Positions 6,672 to 13,684 of a DNA stretch of 13,684 nt are shown here, one piece after another. The number at the start of each line of letters is the position of its first letter. The stretch's first letter is position 1. The stretch is from Actinomycetota bacterium (lineage in GTDB: Bacteria; Actinomycetota; Actinomycetes; Nanopelagicales; Nanopelagicaceae): contig CANHFN010000014.1 of the NCBI GenBank assembly GCA_947459935.1, positions 1-13,684 of the forward strand, written 5' to 3'. Under the pieces are notes generated by a model. The model did no database searches, was not told the origin of the DNA, and saw only the letters and a program-made list of their open reading frames with translations. Both the position numbers and the translations under genes were made by a program.

Positions 6672-7171
6672 TTCAAACTCGATTCAATGGCCGCAACAAT
6701 TTCATCGACACTCATATCATCAACCTTAATCGAGATAGAGGCTAATTTCTCATAAACTGGCCTTCTCTTTTCACTGAGAGACTGCCATTGTGCACGTGGG
6801 TTTCCAAGTAATAAGGGGCGATCACGATTGAACCCCACTCGAGGTGCCGCCGTTGACAGCGATACATCCAAGAAAACAACATAAGATTGTGACGAGACAA
6901 CGGCATCTTGAGCCCGATTTGAAATGGGTGCGCCACCGCCCAAACTAATCACTGCTAATTCCTCTTGCAACACACTTTGTAGCACCTCGAACTCGATGTC
7001 ACGAAACACTTCTTCGCCATCTTCAACAAAGATTTCCGTAATTTTCTTCCCACTCTTGATTTCAATCAAATTATCCGTGTCGAAAAAAGATCGCTGTAAG
7101 CGCTCCGCCAGTGCAAAACCAACTGTGCTTTTCCCGCAACCAGGCGGTCCAATGAGGACAATACGAGACAT
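6668..7171 (-). CDS. aroK: Shikimate kinase
   Basis: AroK phosphorylates shikimate at the 3-hydroxyl with ATP, step 5 of the pathway. The 167-residue protein is a P-loop kinase: Walker A GPPGCGKST (8-16), shikimate-binding DTD (31-33) and R57, the LGGG turn (77-80), the LID segment with NRDRPLL (115-121) and the adenine-contact RRPVYEKLA (136-144). I place the start at the ATG at 7171; a TTG one codon upstream is possible but gains nothing. The gap to the aroC stop is only nine bases and no good Shine-Dalgarno is seen, so reinitiation after aroC is likely. Confidence 0.95.
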   Translation of the reverse strand: MSRIVLIGPPGCGKSTVGFALAERLQRSFFDTDNLIEIKSGKKITEIFVEDGEEVFRDIEFEVLQSVLQEELAVISLGGGAPISNRAQDAVVSSQSYVVFLDVSLSTAAPRVGFNRDRPLLLGNPRAQWQSLSEKRRPVYEKLASISIKVDDMSVDEIVAAIESSLK

Positions 7172-7180
7172 CAAGACCGG

Positions 7181-8362
7181 CTACTTAAAGTTCAAATGTT
7201 GAATATAAGATTCATAGTTACGGCGAGTTTCAGTAGCAGAGTCTCCACCGAATTTTTCAAGAACAACTTCCGCCAACACTAAGGCGACCATAGCTTCAGC
7301 AACAACTCCGGCTGCAGGCACTGCACACACATCAGATCGTTGGTTTATAGCCTTGGCTGCTTCTCCTGTTGCCACATCGATAGTATCTAAAGCTTTTGGA
7401 ACAGTTGAAATTGGTTTCATCGCAGCGCGCACGCGCAAGATTTCACCATTAGACATTCCACCTTCGGTTCCTCCTGCACGATCAGTGCGACGTACTATCT
7501 TTCCAGTTGAATCTTTTTCAATTTCATCATGAGCTACCGAACCACGACGAGTTGCAGATCTGAATCCATCTCCTATTTCAACGCCCTTAATTGCCTGAAT
7601 ACCCATAACCGCGCCAGCCAATTTTGAATCGAGACGACGATCCCAATGCACATGAGAACCCAACCCAGGTGGCATATTAAAAGCCAGAACTTCTACTACT
7701 CCACCTAAAGTATCTCCATCGCGATGAGCGTTTTCAATCTCGGTGATCATCAGGGCGCTTGTCTCTGGATCTGCGCAACGTACTGGATCTGCATCAATAA
7801 CATTCATATCACCTGCTTTAGGCAAAACCGCATCGTCTGAGACTCTGATAGAGCCGATAGATAAAACATGGCTAAGAATCGTTATGCCAACTGTTTGTTC
7901 AAGAAAATTTCGTGCGACTGCGCCAAGTGCCACGCGAGCTGCAGTTTCACGAGCACTTGCTCGTTCTAAAATTGCTCGCGCATCGTCCAGGTCATACTTT
8001 TGCATGCCAACCAAATCAGCATGGCCCGGTCGCGGACGAGTCAAAGGTGCATTACGTGCAAGATCCTTAATCTCTTCCTCTGGAACAGGATCTGCCGACA
8101 TGACCTTTTCCCATTTTGGCCATTCTGAATTTCCTACCTGGATCGCAATAGGGCCACCTTGAGTTAAACCAAGTCGAACACCACCCAAGATTGTTACTTT
8201 GTCAGCTTCAAAATTTTGGCGGGCGCCACGACCAACACCTAACCGGCGTCGCTGAAGGTGAAAGTCGATATCGGCAGTTGTGATGGAGACAGAAGCGGGG
8301 ATTCCTTCGACAATTGCACTCAGTGCCTGCCCATGTGATTCACCAGCTGTTAACCAACGCAT
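7181..8362 (-). CDS. aroC: Chorismate synthase
   Basis: AroC makes chorismate from EPSP, the last shikimate-pathway step, with reduced FMN. It has 393 residues when started at the ATG at 8362, where the conserved N-terminus [11 protein letters not shown] begins; an upstream in-frame start at 8413 adds 17 unconserved residues reaching back into the preceding gene. Signatures are GESHG (7-11, with H10), [17 protein letters not shown] (38-54), [10 protein letters not shown] (108-117), the [18 protein letters not shown] region (134-151), [13 protein letters not shown] (295-307) and [19 protein letters not shown] (342-360). A 6-bp inverted repeat lies just before the start (8365-8384). EPSP synthase (aroA) is not nearby. 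Confidence 0.97.
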   Translation of the reverse strand: MRWLTAGESHGQALSAIVEGIPASVSITTADIDFHLQRRRLGVGRGARQNFEADKVTILGGVRLGLTQGGPIAIQVGNSEWPKWEKVMSADPVPEEEIKDLARNAPLTRPRPGHADLVGMQKYDLDDARAILERASARETAARVALGAVARNFLEQTVGITILSHVLSIGSIRVSDDAVLPKAGDMNVIDADPVRCADPETSALMITEIENAHRDGDTLGGVVEVLAFNMPPGLGSHVHWDRRLDSKLAGAVMGIQAIKGVEIGDGFRSATRRGSVAHDEIEKDSTGKIVRRTDRAGGTEGGMSNGEILRVRAAMKPISTVPKALDTIDVATGEAAKAINQRSDVCAVPAAGVVAEAMVALVLAEVVLEKFGGDSATETRRNYESYIQHLNFK

Positions 8363-8364
8363 GT

Positions 8365-8384
8365 GCTTATTCTTGCAGATAAGC
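8365..8384. repeat. Small inverted repeat immediately upstream of aroC
   Basis: Plus strand GCTTAT (8365-8370) and ATAAGC (8379-8384) are perfect 6-bp arms around an 8-base loop, filling most of the 25-bp gap between the prepilin peptidase stop and the aroC ATG. In mRNA the 3' arm would end two bases before the ATG and cover the position of a ribosome binding site. There is no T-run, so it is not a standard terminator. Confidence 0.45.
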
Positions 8385-8387
8385 CCG

Positions 8388-8777
8388 CTAAGTCGTTGCC
8401 AAATATGTTGCAAAGCCTAGGAAAATGCTCGGCGCAAGAGGAATCTTTAAGGGGAATCTGCCACGAACAAGGAAAACCATCATTATGTGAATGGTGGCGA
8501 AGAGAAAAACACATGGGACGATCACAATCGCGCTATTCACGTGTGTAACCAGCATTAGGGCCAAGAGTTTGATGTCACCCATCCCTACGTGAAGTAACGC
8601 CATAATCAGCAAGCAGGAGATTGGAATTACCAAAACCTGCCAATTGCCAAAACCATGAATAATCAAATGTAGTGAAGTCACATAAGAAAGAATTTTGCTG
8701 TAGATATTTGGGATTACGAAGGTGCTTGCGTCCGCAATACATATAGGCAGAGCAAAGAGAATAAGTGCTAAATCCAT
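8388..8777 (-). CDS. Small prepilin peptidase (A24 family, TadV/CpaA-like)
   Basis: A 129-residue hydrophobic protein with about four membrane segments (around 1-15, 28-42, 46-64 and 72-102) plus a hydrophobic C-terminal end. Two Asp residues sit where A24 aspartyl peptidases have their catalytic pair: D16, followed by IPN at 22-24, and D68 in GMGDIKLL (65-72). It lacks the N-terminal methylase domain and zinc cysteines of PilD, so it is the short TadV/CpaA-like form that cleaves leader peptides of type IV/Tad pilins. The ATG at 8777 is the earliest possible start because an in-frame TGA lies two codons upstream. Related genes sit next to aroE/aroC in other actinobacteria. No pilin or secretion gene is in the window, so its substrate is unknown. 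No good Shine-Dalgarno is seen. Confidence 0.82.
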   Translation of the reverse strand: MDLALILFALPICIADASTFVIPNIYSKILSYVTSLHLIIHGFGNWQVLVIPISCLLIMALLHVGMGDIKLLALMLVTHVNSAIVIVPCVFLFATIHIMMVFLVRGRFPLKIPLAPSIFLGFATYLATT

Positions 8778-8821
8778 ACCTCAAGTTACAAGGTAAGAGC
8801 GCTGCTAAACGTGGCTGTGGA

Positions 8822-9628
8822 TTAGGAAAGCGCCCTCTCGCCTTCGACGCGAAGCTTCTTTGCCATACCGCTCCGGTCTATCGAGATGGCAGCGAATAAC
8901 TCCACCTGAGAAATTGCCTGATGAATCAGCAAATCTAAACCATCTATTCCATAGCCTCCTAATTTTCGCCAGTGCGAGAGGATTTGAGTTGGCCACGGAT
9001 TATAAAGAACCTCGAAAAATGTTGAATTCACTGAAGTTATTTGATCACAAAAAATGGAGGCAGTGTTACCTGGGGTTGTGTTGACCACTAAGTCAAAGTC
9101 TTCGAAATTAATGTTCGAGTCCCAAGGAATCAATTCGATCTCTGTTTTTGGTGCTGCCTTTCGAATCGCAATTTCGCGCTCTGGACTTCGGTTGATAACA
9201 CTGATGTTCGAGCTAATTCCATCACACGATGCGACCAAGGCTCTGGCTGTTGCCCCTGCACCGATCACAAGAACGTGTCCATCTGCTTTCTTACCATGAG
9301 ATTGCAATGCAAATGAAAAACCTTCGACATCGGTGCTAGTCAACTCCCACTTTCCATCCACCTTGCGCAATGTATTTCCACTTTGGATTTGTTGGGCAAT
9401 CTTTGTTACAGAGTCAGCAATAGCAAGTGCCTCCTCCTTTAATGGCATTGTCAGTGAAAAGTTGTTGAAGACAGAACCATTACTGTTGAGAAAGCTCCTT
9501 AATTCACCAGACTTAACCTCGCGGCTCTCGTAGGTGCCCTCAATTCCCAACTCGGCATAGGCTTTTGCGTGCAAGAGGGGGCTTAGCGAATGAGAAATTG
9601 GCGAGCCCAGAACCGCAGCGGTTATCAC
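8822..9628 (-). CDS. aroE: Shikimate dehydrogenase (NADP+)
   Basis: AroE reduces 3-dehydroshikimate to shikimate, step 4 of the pathway. I start it at the GTG at 9628, which overlaps the mltG stop by four bases (GTGA) and lies next to the conserved AAVLGSPISHSLSP; this gives 268 residues, the family norm. A longer frame to 9673 would overlap mltG by 49 bases. Substrate-site SHSLSP is at 12-17, catalytic K64 in LTMPLK, D100 in STDVEG, the dinucleotide-binding GAGATARA at 123-130, NADP-favouring NRSPER at 146-151 and Q237 near the C-terminus. The usual N(V)T before PxK is S-L-T here, a substitution also seen in mycobacterial AroE. It is followed by a 44-base gap before the prepilin peptidase gene. 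Confidence 0.94.
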   Translation of the reverse strand: MITAAVLGSPISHSLSPLLHAKAYAELGIEGTYESREVKSGELRSFLNSNGSVFNNFSLTMPLKEEALAIADSVTKIAQQIQSGNTLRKVDGKWELTSTDVEGFSFALQSHGKKADGHVLVIGAGATARALVASCDGISSNISVINRSPEREIAIRKAAPKTEIELIPWDSNINFEDFDLVVNTTPGNTASIFCDQITSVNSTFFEVLYNPWPTQILSHWRKLGGYGIDGLDLLIHQAISQVELFAAISIDRSGMAKKLRVEGERALS

Positions 9629-10638
9629 TTGAATAAACCTGCCTTTCGGTTCTTGGTATACAGCGCTTTCCAAGTATTGAACTCATCTAAAGAATTAGTG
9701 AAGCGGGTATCACCAGGTGCGACCGTAATGAAATATAACCAATCTCCCACCGCTGGATTCAGAGTGGCACTCATAGCGGCTACCCCAGGATTTCCGATAG
9801 GACCAGGCGGTAGCCCGTATTTCCTATATGTGTTGTAGGGAGAATTGATCATTGTTGATCGCGTACTGAGGAAAATCTGGCCTCGTAACTTCATAATGTA
9901 ATGAACCGTCGAATCCATCTGAAGTGGCATACCGATTTTCAACCGATTGAAAATCACACGTGCGACTTTCGTAAAATCATCTTTACCGCCCTCTGCCTGA
10001 ACTATCGAGGCGATAGTCAGTAACTGTTGAGGCGTGAAATCCCTTTTCCCTGCAAGCAATTTTTGGGCCACTGGTTCAGACTCAAAGCGGGAAATCATAG
10101 ATTGCACCGCCGCCTGAGCTGTCGTTCCTTTGGGGAAGCTGTACTGTGCTGGAAAAAGCAATCCCTCGACCTGACGAAATCCCTTTGGAAGATCTGCACT
10201 TGCAAAGGCCTGCGCTACATCTTTAGATTTAAAGCCATAGGTCAAGAGCGCTGTCGTAATCTCACTCTTCCATTCACCCTCATACACTCGCACCAAGTTC
10301 GGTATGCGATCCGGATCTAATAACTGTTCGAGTGCTTGCTGGGCAGAGATTTCGAGGGTAAGACGATGGCTTCCTGGTGCTATTTTTTCTGAGCGCTTAT
10401 CGCCTACTGCAACTCTAAAGAATGCTTGTGAGGATTTTATGACACCACTTTCAAAAAGAATTGAAGCGATATCAGAACCTGAGGCACCGTTTGGGATATC
10501 GATGACAACTTCAGTCGCACCTGTTAATGAAGTGTTTTCAGGAAAATCCGGCGCAGCACTTGGGCTAGAACGTTGGAAAAGAATGAAAGCAAAAACCATG
10601 AGTATTGCTATGGCGCCTGCTGCAACTCTTCTTTTCAT
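9625..10638 (-). CDS. mltG: Endolytic peptidoglycan transglycosylase MltG (YceG-like)
   Basis: MltG cuts nascent glycan strands in the periplasm-facing space and is thought to set glycan chain length. The 337-residue protein starts with a positively charged MKRR and one membrane anchor (about 6-21), then a LysM-like subdomain and the YceG catalytic domain. VEGLLFPAQYSFP (157-169), the LLTIASIVQAEGG segment with the presumed catalytic E216, VIFNRLKIGMPLQMDSTVHY (228-247) and SPYNTYRKYGLPPGPIGNPG (266-285) are all family hallmarks. It is close in length to E. coli MltG (about 340). The ATG overlaps the ruvX stop by four bases, and the stop overlaps the aroE GTG. Confidence 0.95.
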   Translation of the reverse strand: MKRRVAAGAIAILMVFAFILFQRSSPSAAPDFPENTSLTGATEVVIDIPNGASGSDIASILFESGVIKSSQAFFRVAVGDKRSEKIAPGSHRLTLEISAQQALEQLLDPDRIPNLVRVYEGEWKSEITTALLTYGFKSKDVAQAFASADLPKGFRQVEGLLFPAQYSFPKGTTAQAAVQSMISRFESEPVAQKLLAGKRDFTPQQLLTIASIVQAEGGKDDFTKVARVIFNRLKIGMPLQMDSTVHYIMKLRGQIFLSTRSTMINSPYNTYRKYGLPPGPIGNPGVAAMSATLNPAVGDWLYFITVAPGDTRFTNSLDEFNTWKALYTKNRKAGLFK

Positions 10639-11057
10639 TTTCGTCGCTCAATATCAAGTGCGAAATCTAAGATCGCGACAGCCGATGCCATATCAATCGC
10701 ATCTTTTGAATCCTTAGCATTGCGCCCTGCATCACGTAAGTTTCGGGCCGCACTTATTGTGCTCATGCGCTCATCGATCATTACGACTGGCACGGTAGTT
10801 ATGGTGTTAAGCATTTCGACAAAACCTGAAGCCTTAGCTGAGGCAACCCCATCGTGTCCGCTGAGCAAAGCTGGGCGACCAACATAGATAGCTATGGGCT
10901 CAATCTCAGCAAAAATCTCACCTAATTGTTTGGTTAAGTTCTTGTCTGACGATTTAAGAGTAGTTAACGGTGATGAAAGAATCGCATCAGCATCACACAC
11001 CGCAACGCCAATACGAACATCTCCAAAATCAAATGCGATACGACGTCCGCGCTGCAT
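10635..11057 (-). CDS. ruvX: RuvX/YqgF, putative Holliday junction resolvase or pre-16S rRNA nuclease
   Basis: A 140-residue RNase H-fold nuclease. The family has been proposed as a Holliday junction resolvase and shown in E. coli (YqgF) to act in 16S rRNA 5'-end maturation; sequence alone does not separate these roles. D10 in FDFGDVRIGVAV (9-20) is the first catalytic acidic residue, IYVGRPALLSGHDG (57-70) forms the central motif, DERMST (95-100) supplies the Glu, and KDAIDMASAVAIL (118-130) supplies the last Asp (D122). The ATG lies three bases after the alaS stop and its stop overlaps mltG (ATGA). The alaS-ruvX-mltG-aroE order is conserved in actinobacteria. Confidence 0.93.
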   Translation of the reverse strand: MQRGRRIAFDFGDVRIGVAVCDADAILSSPLTTLKSSDKNLTKQLGEIFAEIEPIAIYVGRPALLSGHDGVASAKASGFVEMLNTITTVPVVMIDERMSTISAARNLRDAGRNAKDSKDAIDMASAVAILDFALDIERRK

Positions 11058-11060
11058 AAC

Positions 11061-13684
11061 TTATCCCTTGAGCGCGTTAGAGATCGCAGTCAGCGCATCT
11101 AGCGACTTTGAAGCATCTGCACCGCCGCCTTGCGCAAAATCATCCTTGCCGCCTCCGCCACCACCCAAAACAGTTGAACCAATCTTGACTAGAGCGCCAG
11201 CTTTAATTCCGCTTGAGCGCGCACCTTCACTTGTTGCAACAACAAGAACCGGCTTGCCATCATTTGCACTAATAAGTGCGACAACTGAATTATCTGCGCG
11301 TGAACGCAGATCCATCGCGATCTTTCGCAAATCATCACCAGATACACCATCTGCCATGACAGAGCCAATGAATGAAACTTCGTTGACCATCTTGGCGGTC
11401 TTGGCTAATTCTCCCACTTGAGCCAAGGCCTGCGAAGAGCGAACAGATGCTAATTCTTTTTCGATCTCCTTCATCTTGTTCAAAAGATCGGAAATCCTTT
11501 CGGGTAATTCTTCAGTACGCGCGCCCTTTATCAATTCAGTTAAAGAATTTAACAAAAGATGTTCACGCGCTAGGAATTTGTATGCGTCAACACCAACAAG
11601 GGCCTCAACTCGTCTAACACCTGCTCCAATTGAGGATTCACTTAACAACTTAATAACACCTAACTGGCCTGAACGCTCAACGTGTGTTCCGCCACAGAGT
11701 TCACGTGCCCAGTCCCCCACACTTACTACCCGCACTACATCCCCATACTTCTCACCAAAAAGTGCCATCGCACCGAGCTCTTTAGCTTTCGCTTGGCTCA
11801 TGCTCTCAGCGGTCACCTCTAGATTATCTAGCAAAAGCGTATTCACTCGTGATTCAACATCATCTAGGACACTAACTGGGACTGAGCCTGTCGATGGGAA
11901 ATCAAAACGGAAGCGACCAGGTGAATTCTCTGAACCGGCTTGCGTGGCTGTTTCTCCAAGAATTTCACGGAATGCTTTGTGCACCATGTGTGTCGCAGTG
12001 TGTGCCCTTGAGATCGCATGGCGACGTTCAATATCGATCTCTGCAAGAACATCACTGCCGATCTCAATTGCACCACTAATAACTCTGCCTCGGTGTACTG
12101 ACAAGCCCGGAACAGGTGATTGCACATCCTCAATTTCAATAATTGCGCCATTACTCAAGGTAATGCGACCGCCATCAGCTAACTGGCCTCCACCTTCGGC
12201 ATAAAAGGGAGTCCTATTCAAAACAATCTCAACATCATCGCCCTCTGAAGCACTGGCAACGCCAATACCATCAACCACAATTCCGGTTAACTTAGATTCA
12301 GAACTCTGTTGCGCATAACCAATGAACTCACTCTTACCGCTTTTATCTGCGATCGTTTTATAAACAGAGACATCCGTGTGCCCTGACTTCTTCGCCTTTG
12401 CATCAGCCTTGGCACGATCCTTCTGCTCTTTCATTAATCGGCGGAATCCATCTTCGTCAACTTCAAGGCCCTCTTCGCGCGCCATTTCAAGTGTTAAATC
12501 AAATGGAAAACCGTAGGTGTCGTGAAGTTTGAAAACTTCATCACCCGGCAGAACTGTGGCCTTGCTCTTTTTTAGAGCAACTGAGGCAAGATCAAATATT
12601 TGTGTTCCACTTTTCAGGGTTTGCAGAAAACTTTCCTCTTCAGAAATGCTGACCGATAAAATACGTTTTTTGTCAGCAATTAACTCTGGATACTGAGGAC
12701 CCATCGCAGCTATTGCAGAAACGGTTAGCTCCGACATAATCGGATCCATTGAGCCTAGAAGGCGCATATTTCGAATTGTTCTACGCATCATTCGCCGCAA
12801 AACATAGCCACGGCCTTCATTTCCGGGGGTGACACCATCACCAATAAGCATGGCTGATGTGCGGGCATGATCTGCGATTACTCGAAGCGCGATATCTGAT
12901 TTCTCAGATGAACCGTATTTAACGCCCGTTAATTCAGAGGCACGATTGAGAATCATTATTGTCGTATCGATCTCATAGATATTCTCAACACCTTGCAGCA
13001 AGGCCGCTGTGCGTTCTAATCCAAGACCAGTATCGATGCTTTTTGCTGGCAGTTCACCAAGAATCGGATAACTATCTTTTCCGCCACCGGCTCCGCGTTC
13101 ATTCTGCATGAAAACAAGGTTCCAAATTTCTAGATATCTGTTTTCATCTGCGATCGGACCGCCTTCAGCACCATAGGCAGGGCCGCGATCATAATAAATC
13201 TCAGAACACGGACCGCACGGACCTGGAACACCCATGGACCAGAAATTGTCTGCCATGTCTCGACGTTGAATGCGCTCCTTCGGAACACCGATTTTGGTGT
13301 GCCAAATGTCAGCGGCTTCATCATCGTCTAGATAAACCGTCACCCACAATTTCTCTTCAGGGAATCCATAGCCCCCATCAGAAATCGGACGAGTTAAAAG
13401 CTCCCACGCAAGTGCGATCGCAGCTTCCTTAAAGTAATCACCGAAAGAGAAATTGCCACACATTTGAAAGAAGGATGCGTGACGAGTTGTTTTGCCAACC
13501 TCATCAATGTCTAGTGTGCGCACACATTTTTGTACTGATGTTGCCCGCTTATATGGTGGAGTTACTTCTCCCAAAAAAAATGGCTTAAAAGGAACCATTC
13601 CTGCATTAACCAACAAAAGATTTGGATCATCAGCGATCAGTGATGCCGATGGTACGACGGTATGAGTTAAACCCTGTCGGTTAT
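11061..13684 (-). CDS. alaS: Alanine-tRNA ligase, 5' end cut by the window edge
   Basis: AlaRS charges tRNA-Ala and edits Ser/Gly mischarging. The frame runs to the window edge: the first readable residues are [20 protein letters not shown], normally found about 12-15 residues after the start, so only the initiator segment is missing and 873 codons are visible. Class II catalytic sequences include [25 protein letters not shown] and [12 protein letters not shown]. The editing-domain zinc motif is complete: HTATH (bases 11988-12002) and CGGTH (11682-11696). The C-terminal C-Ala/DHHA1 domain ends with a six-Gly run, [11 protein letters not shown]. Internal TTG or ATG codons near 13616 would cut into the conserved core and are not the start. 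It heads the visible alaS-ruvX-mltG-aro block. Confidence 0.97.
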   Translation of the reverse strand, partial: NRQGLTHTVVPSASLIADDPNLLLVNAGMVPFKPFFLGEVTPPYKRATSVQKCVRTLDIDEVGKTTRHASFFQMCGNFSFGDYFKEAAIALAWELLTRPISDGGYGFPEEKLWVTVYLDDDEAADIWHTKIGVPKERIQRRDMADNFWSMGVPGPCGPCSEIYYDRGPAYGAEGGPIADENRYLEIWNLVFMQNERGAGGGKDSYPILGELPAKSIDTGLGLERTAALLQGVENIYEIDTTIMILNRASELTGVKYGSSEKSDIALRVIADHARTSAMLIGDGVTPGNEGRGYVLRRMMRRTIRNMRLLGSMDPIMSELTVSAIAAMGPQYPELIADKKRILSVSISEEESFLQTLKSGTQIFDLASVALKKSKATVLPGDEVFKLHDTYGFPFDLTLEMAREEGLEVDEDGFRRLMKEQKDRAKADAKAKKSGHTDVSVYKTIADKSGKSEFIGYAQQSSESKLTGIVVDGIGVASASEGDDVEIVLNRTPFYAEGGGQLADGGRITLSNGAIIEIEDVQSPVPGLSVHRGRVISGAIEIGSDVLAEIDIERRHAISRAHTATHMVHKAFREILGETATQAGSENSPGRFRFDFPSTGSVPVSVLDDVESRVNTLLLDNLEVTAESMSQAKAKELGAMALFGEKYGDVVRVVSVGDWARELCGGTHVERSGQLGVIKLLSESSIGAGVRRVEALVGVDAYKFLAREHLLLNSLTELIKGARTEELPERISDLLNKMKEIEKELASVRSSQALAQVGELAKTAKMVNEVSFIGSVMADGVSGDDLRKIAMDLRSRADNSVVALISANDGKPVLVVATSEGARSSGIKAGALVKIGSTVLGGGGGGKDDFAQGGGADASKSLDALTAISNALKG

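Noticed and set aside
7743..8162. A 139-codon plus-strand open frame
   Set aside because: It lies entirely antisense to conserved aroC motifs and has no recognisable domain or ribosome binding site.
9440..9460. Apparent loss of the conserved Asn before the catalytic Lys of AroE (S-L-T-M-P-L-K)
   Set aside because: Mycobacterial AroE has a similar S-V-T-M-P-x-K, so this is a lineage variant rather than a defect.
9629..9673. Longer aroE start at 9673
   Set aside because: It would overlap mltG by 49 bases and add residues not found in the family; the GTG at 9628 with a GTGA overlap explains the junction better.
11476..12204. A 242-codon open frame on the plus strand, and a 175-codon one at 10894-11421
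   Set aside because: Both lie opposite alaS or alaS/ruvX, whose proteins are strongly conserved. The translations are low-complexity Ser/Arg/Thr/Pro-rich and resemble no family I know; they are antisense shadows.
13573..13580. An eight-base T tract (minus strand) in alaS as a possible slippage or frameshift site
   Set aside because: It encodes the conserved PFFLGEV segment in frame on both sides, so there is no sign of a frameshift; programmed slippage would be speculation.
1..13684. tRNA or rRNA genes, CRISPR arrays, insertion sequences, phage genes or transfer signatures
   Set aside because: None was recognised. Genes are contiguous and conserved in order, with no spaced repeats, transposase frames or abrupt change in base use that I can see by eye.

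Overview
The window looks like a compact piece of chromosome from a low-GC, probably genome-streamlined actinobacterium. I infer this from three things: the gene order (alaS-ruvX-mltG-aroE-prepilin peptidase-aroC-aroK-aroB-aroQ-efp-nusB next to bldD and pyrR-pyrB-pyrC-carA) is the actinobacterial one known from Streptomyces and, in parts, mycobacteria; a BldD homologue is present; and proteins such as EF-P (PGKGP loop) and AroQ (QSDxEA motif) carry actinobacterial signatures. The base composition is far more AT-rich than in soil actinobacteria, and neighbouring genes overlap or nearly touch. A freshwater acI-type (Nanopelagicales) organism is a good guess, but the sequence alone does not prove it.

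Layout. Every gene except bldD lies on the minus strand, so transcription runs from right to left. Right block (13684 to 4117): alaS (5' end cut by the window edge), ruvX, mltG, aroE, a small TadV/CpaA-type prepilin peptidase, aroC, aroK, aroB, aroQ, an 85-bp gap, then efp and nusB. Centre (3533-4130): bldD on the plus strand, convergent with and slightly overlapping nusB, and divergent from pyrR across a 124-bp control region. Left block (3532 to 1): pyrR, pyrB, pyrC and the first 248 codons of carA, whose 3' part is beyond the left edge. No stretch over 300 bases lacks a gene. I see no RNA genes, insertion sequences, phage genes or CRISPR arrays.

How the genes work together. The aro genes give shikimate-pathway steps 2-5 and 7 (dehydroquinate synthase, dehydroquinase, shikimate dehydrogenase, shikimate kinase, chorismate synthase); the DAHP and EPSP synthases must be elsewhere. 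The pyr genes cover the first three steps of UMP synthesis plus the regulator PyrR. AlaRS, EF-P and NusB serve translation and transcription, RuvX serves rRNA processing or DNA metabolism, and MltG trims nascent peptidoglycan.

Most of the window is conserved housekeeping sequence and I see no wholly new multigene system. The most rewarding part is the bldD-pyrR intergenic region. The short pyrR leader contains a near-consensus PyrR-binding hairpin with a terminal hexaloop and a 5'-side internal bulge, and its lower stem pairs exactly with the pyrR Shine-Dalgarno sequence. This looks like a minimal translational on/off switch for the pyr operon. On the other side, bldD has a possible leaderless promoter overlapped by an inverted repeat, and its product keeps the c-di-GMP-binding signature.
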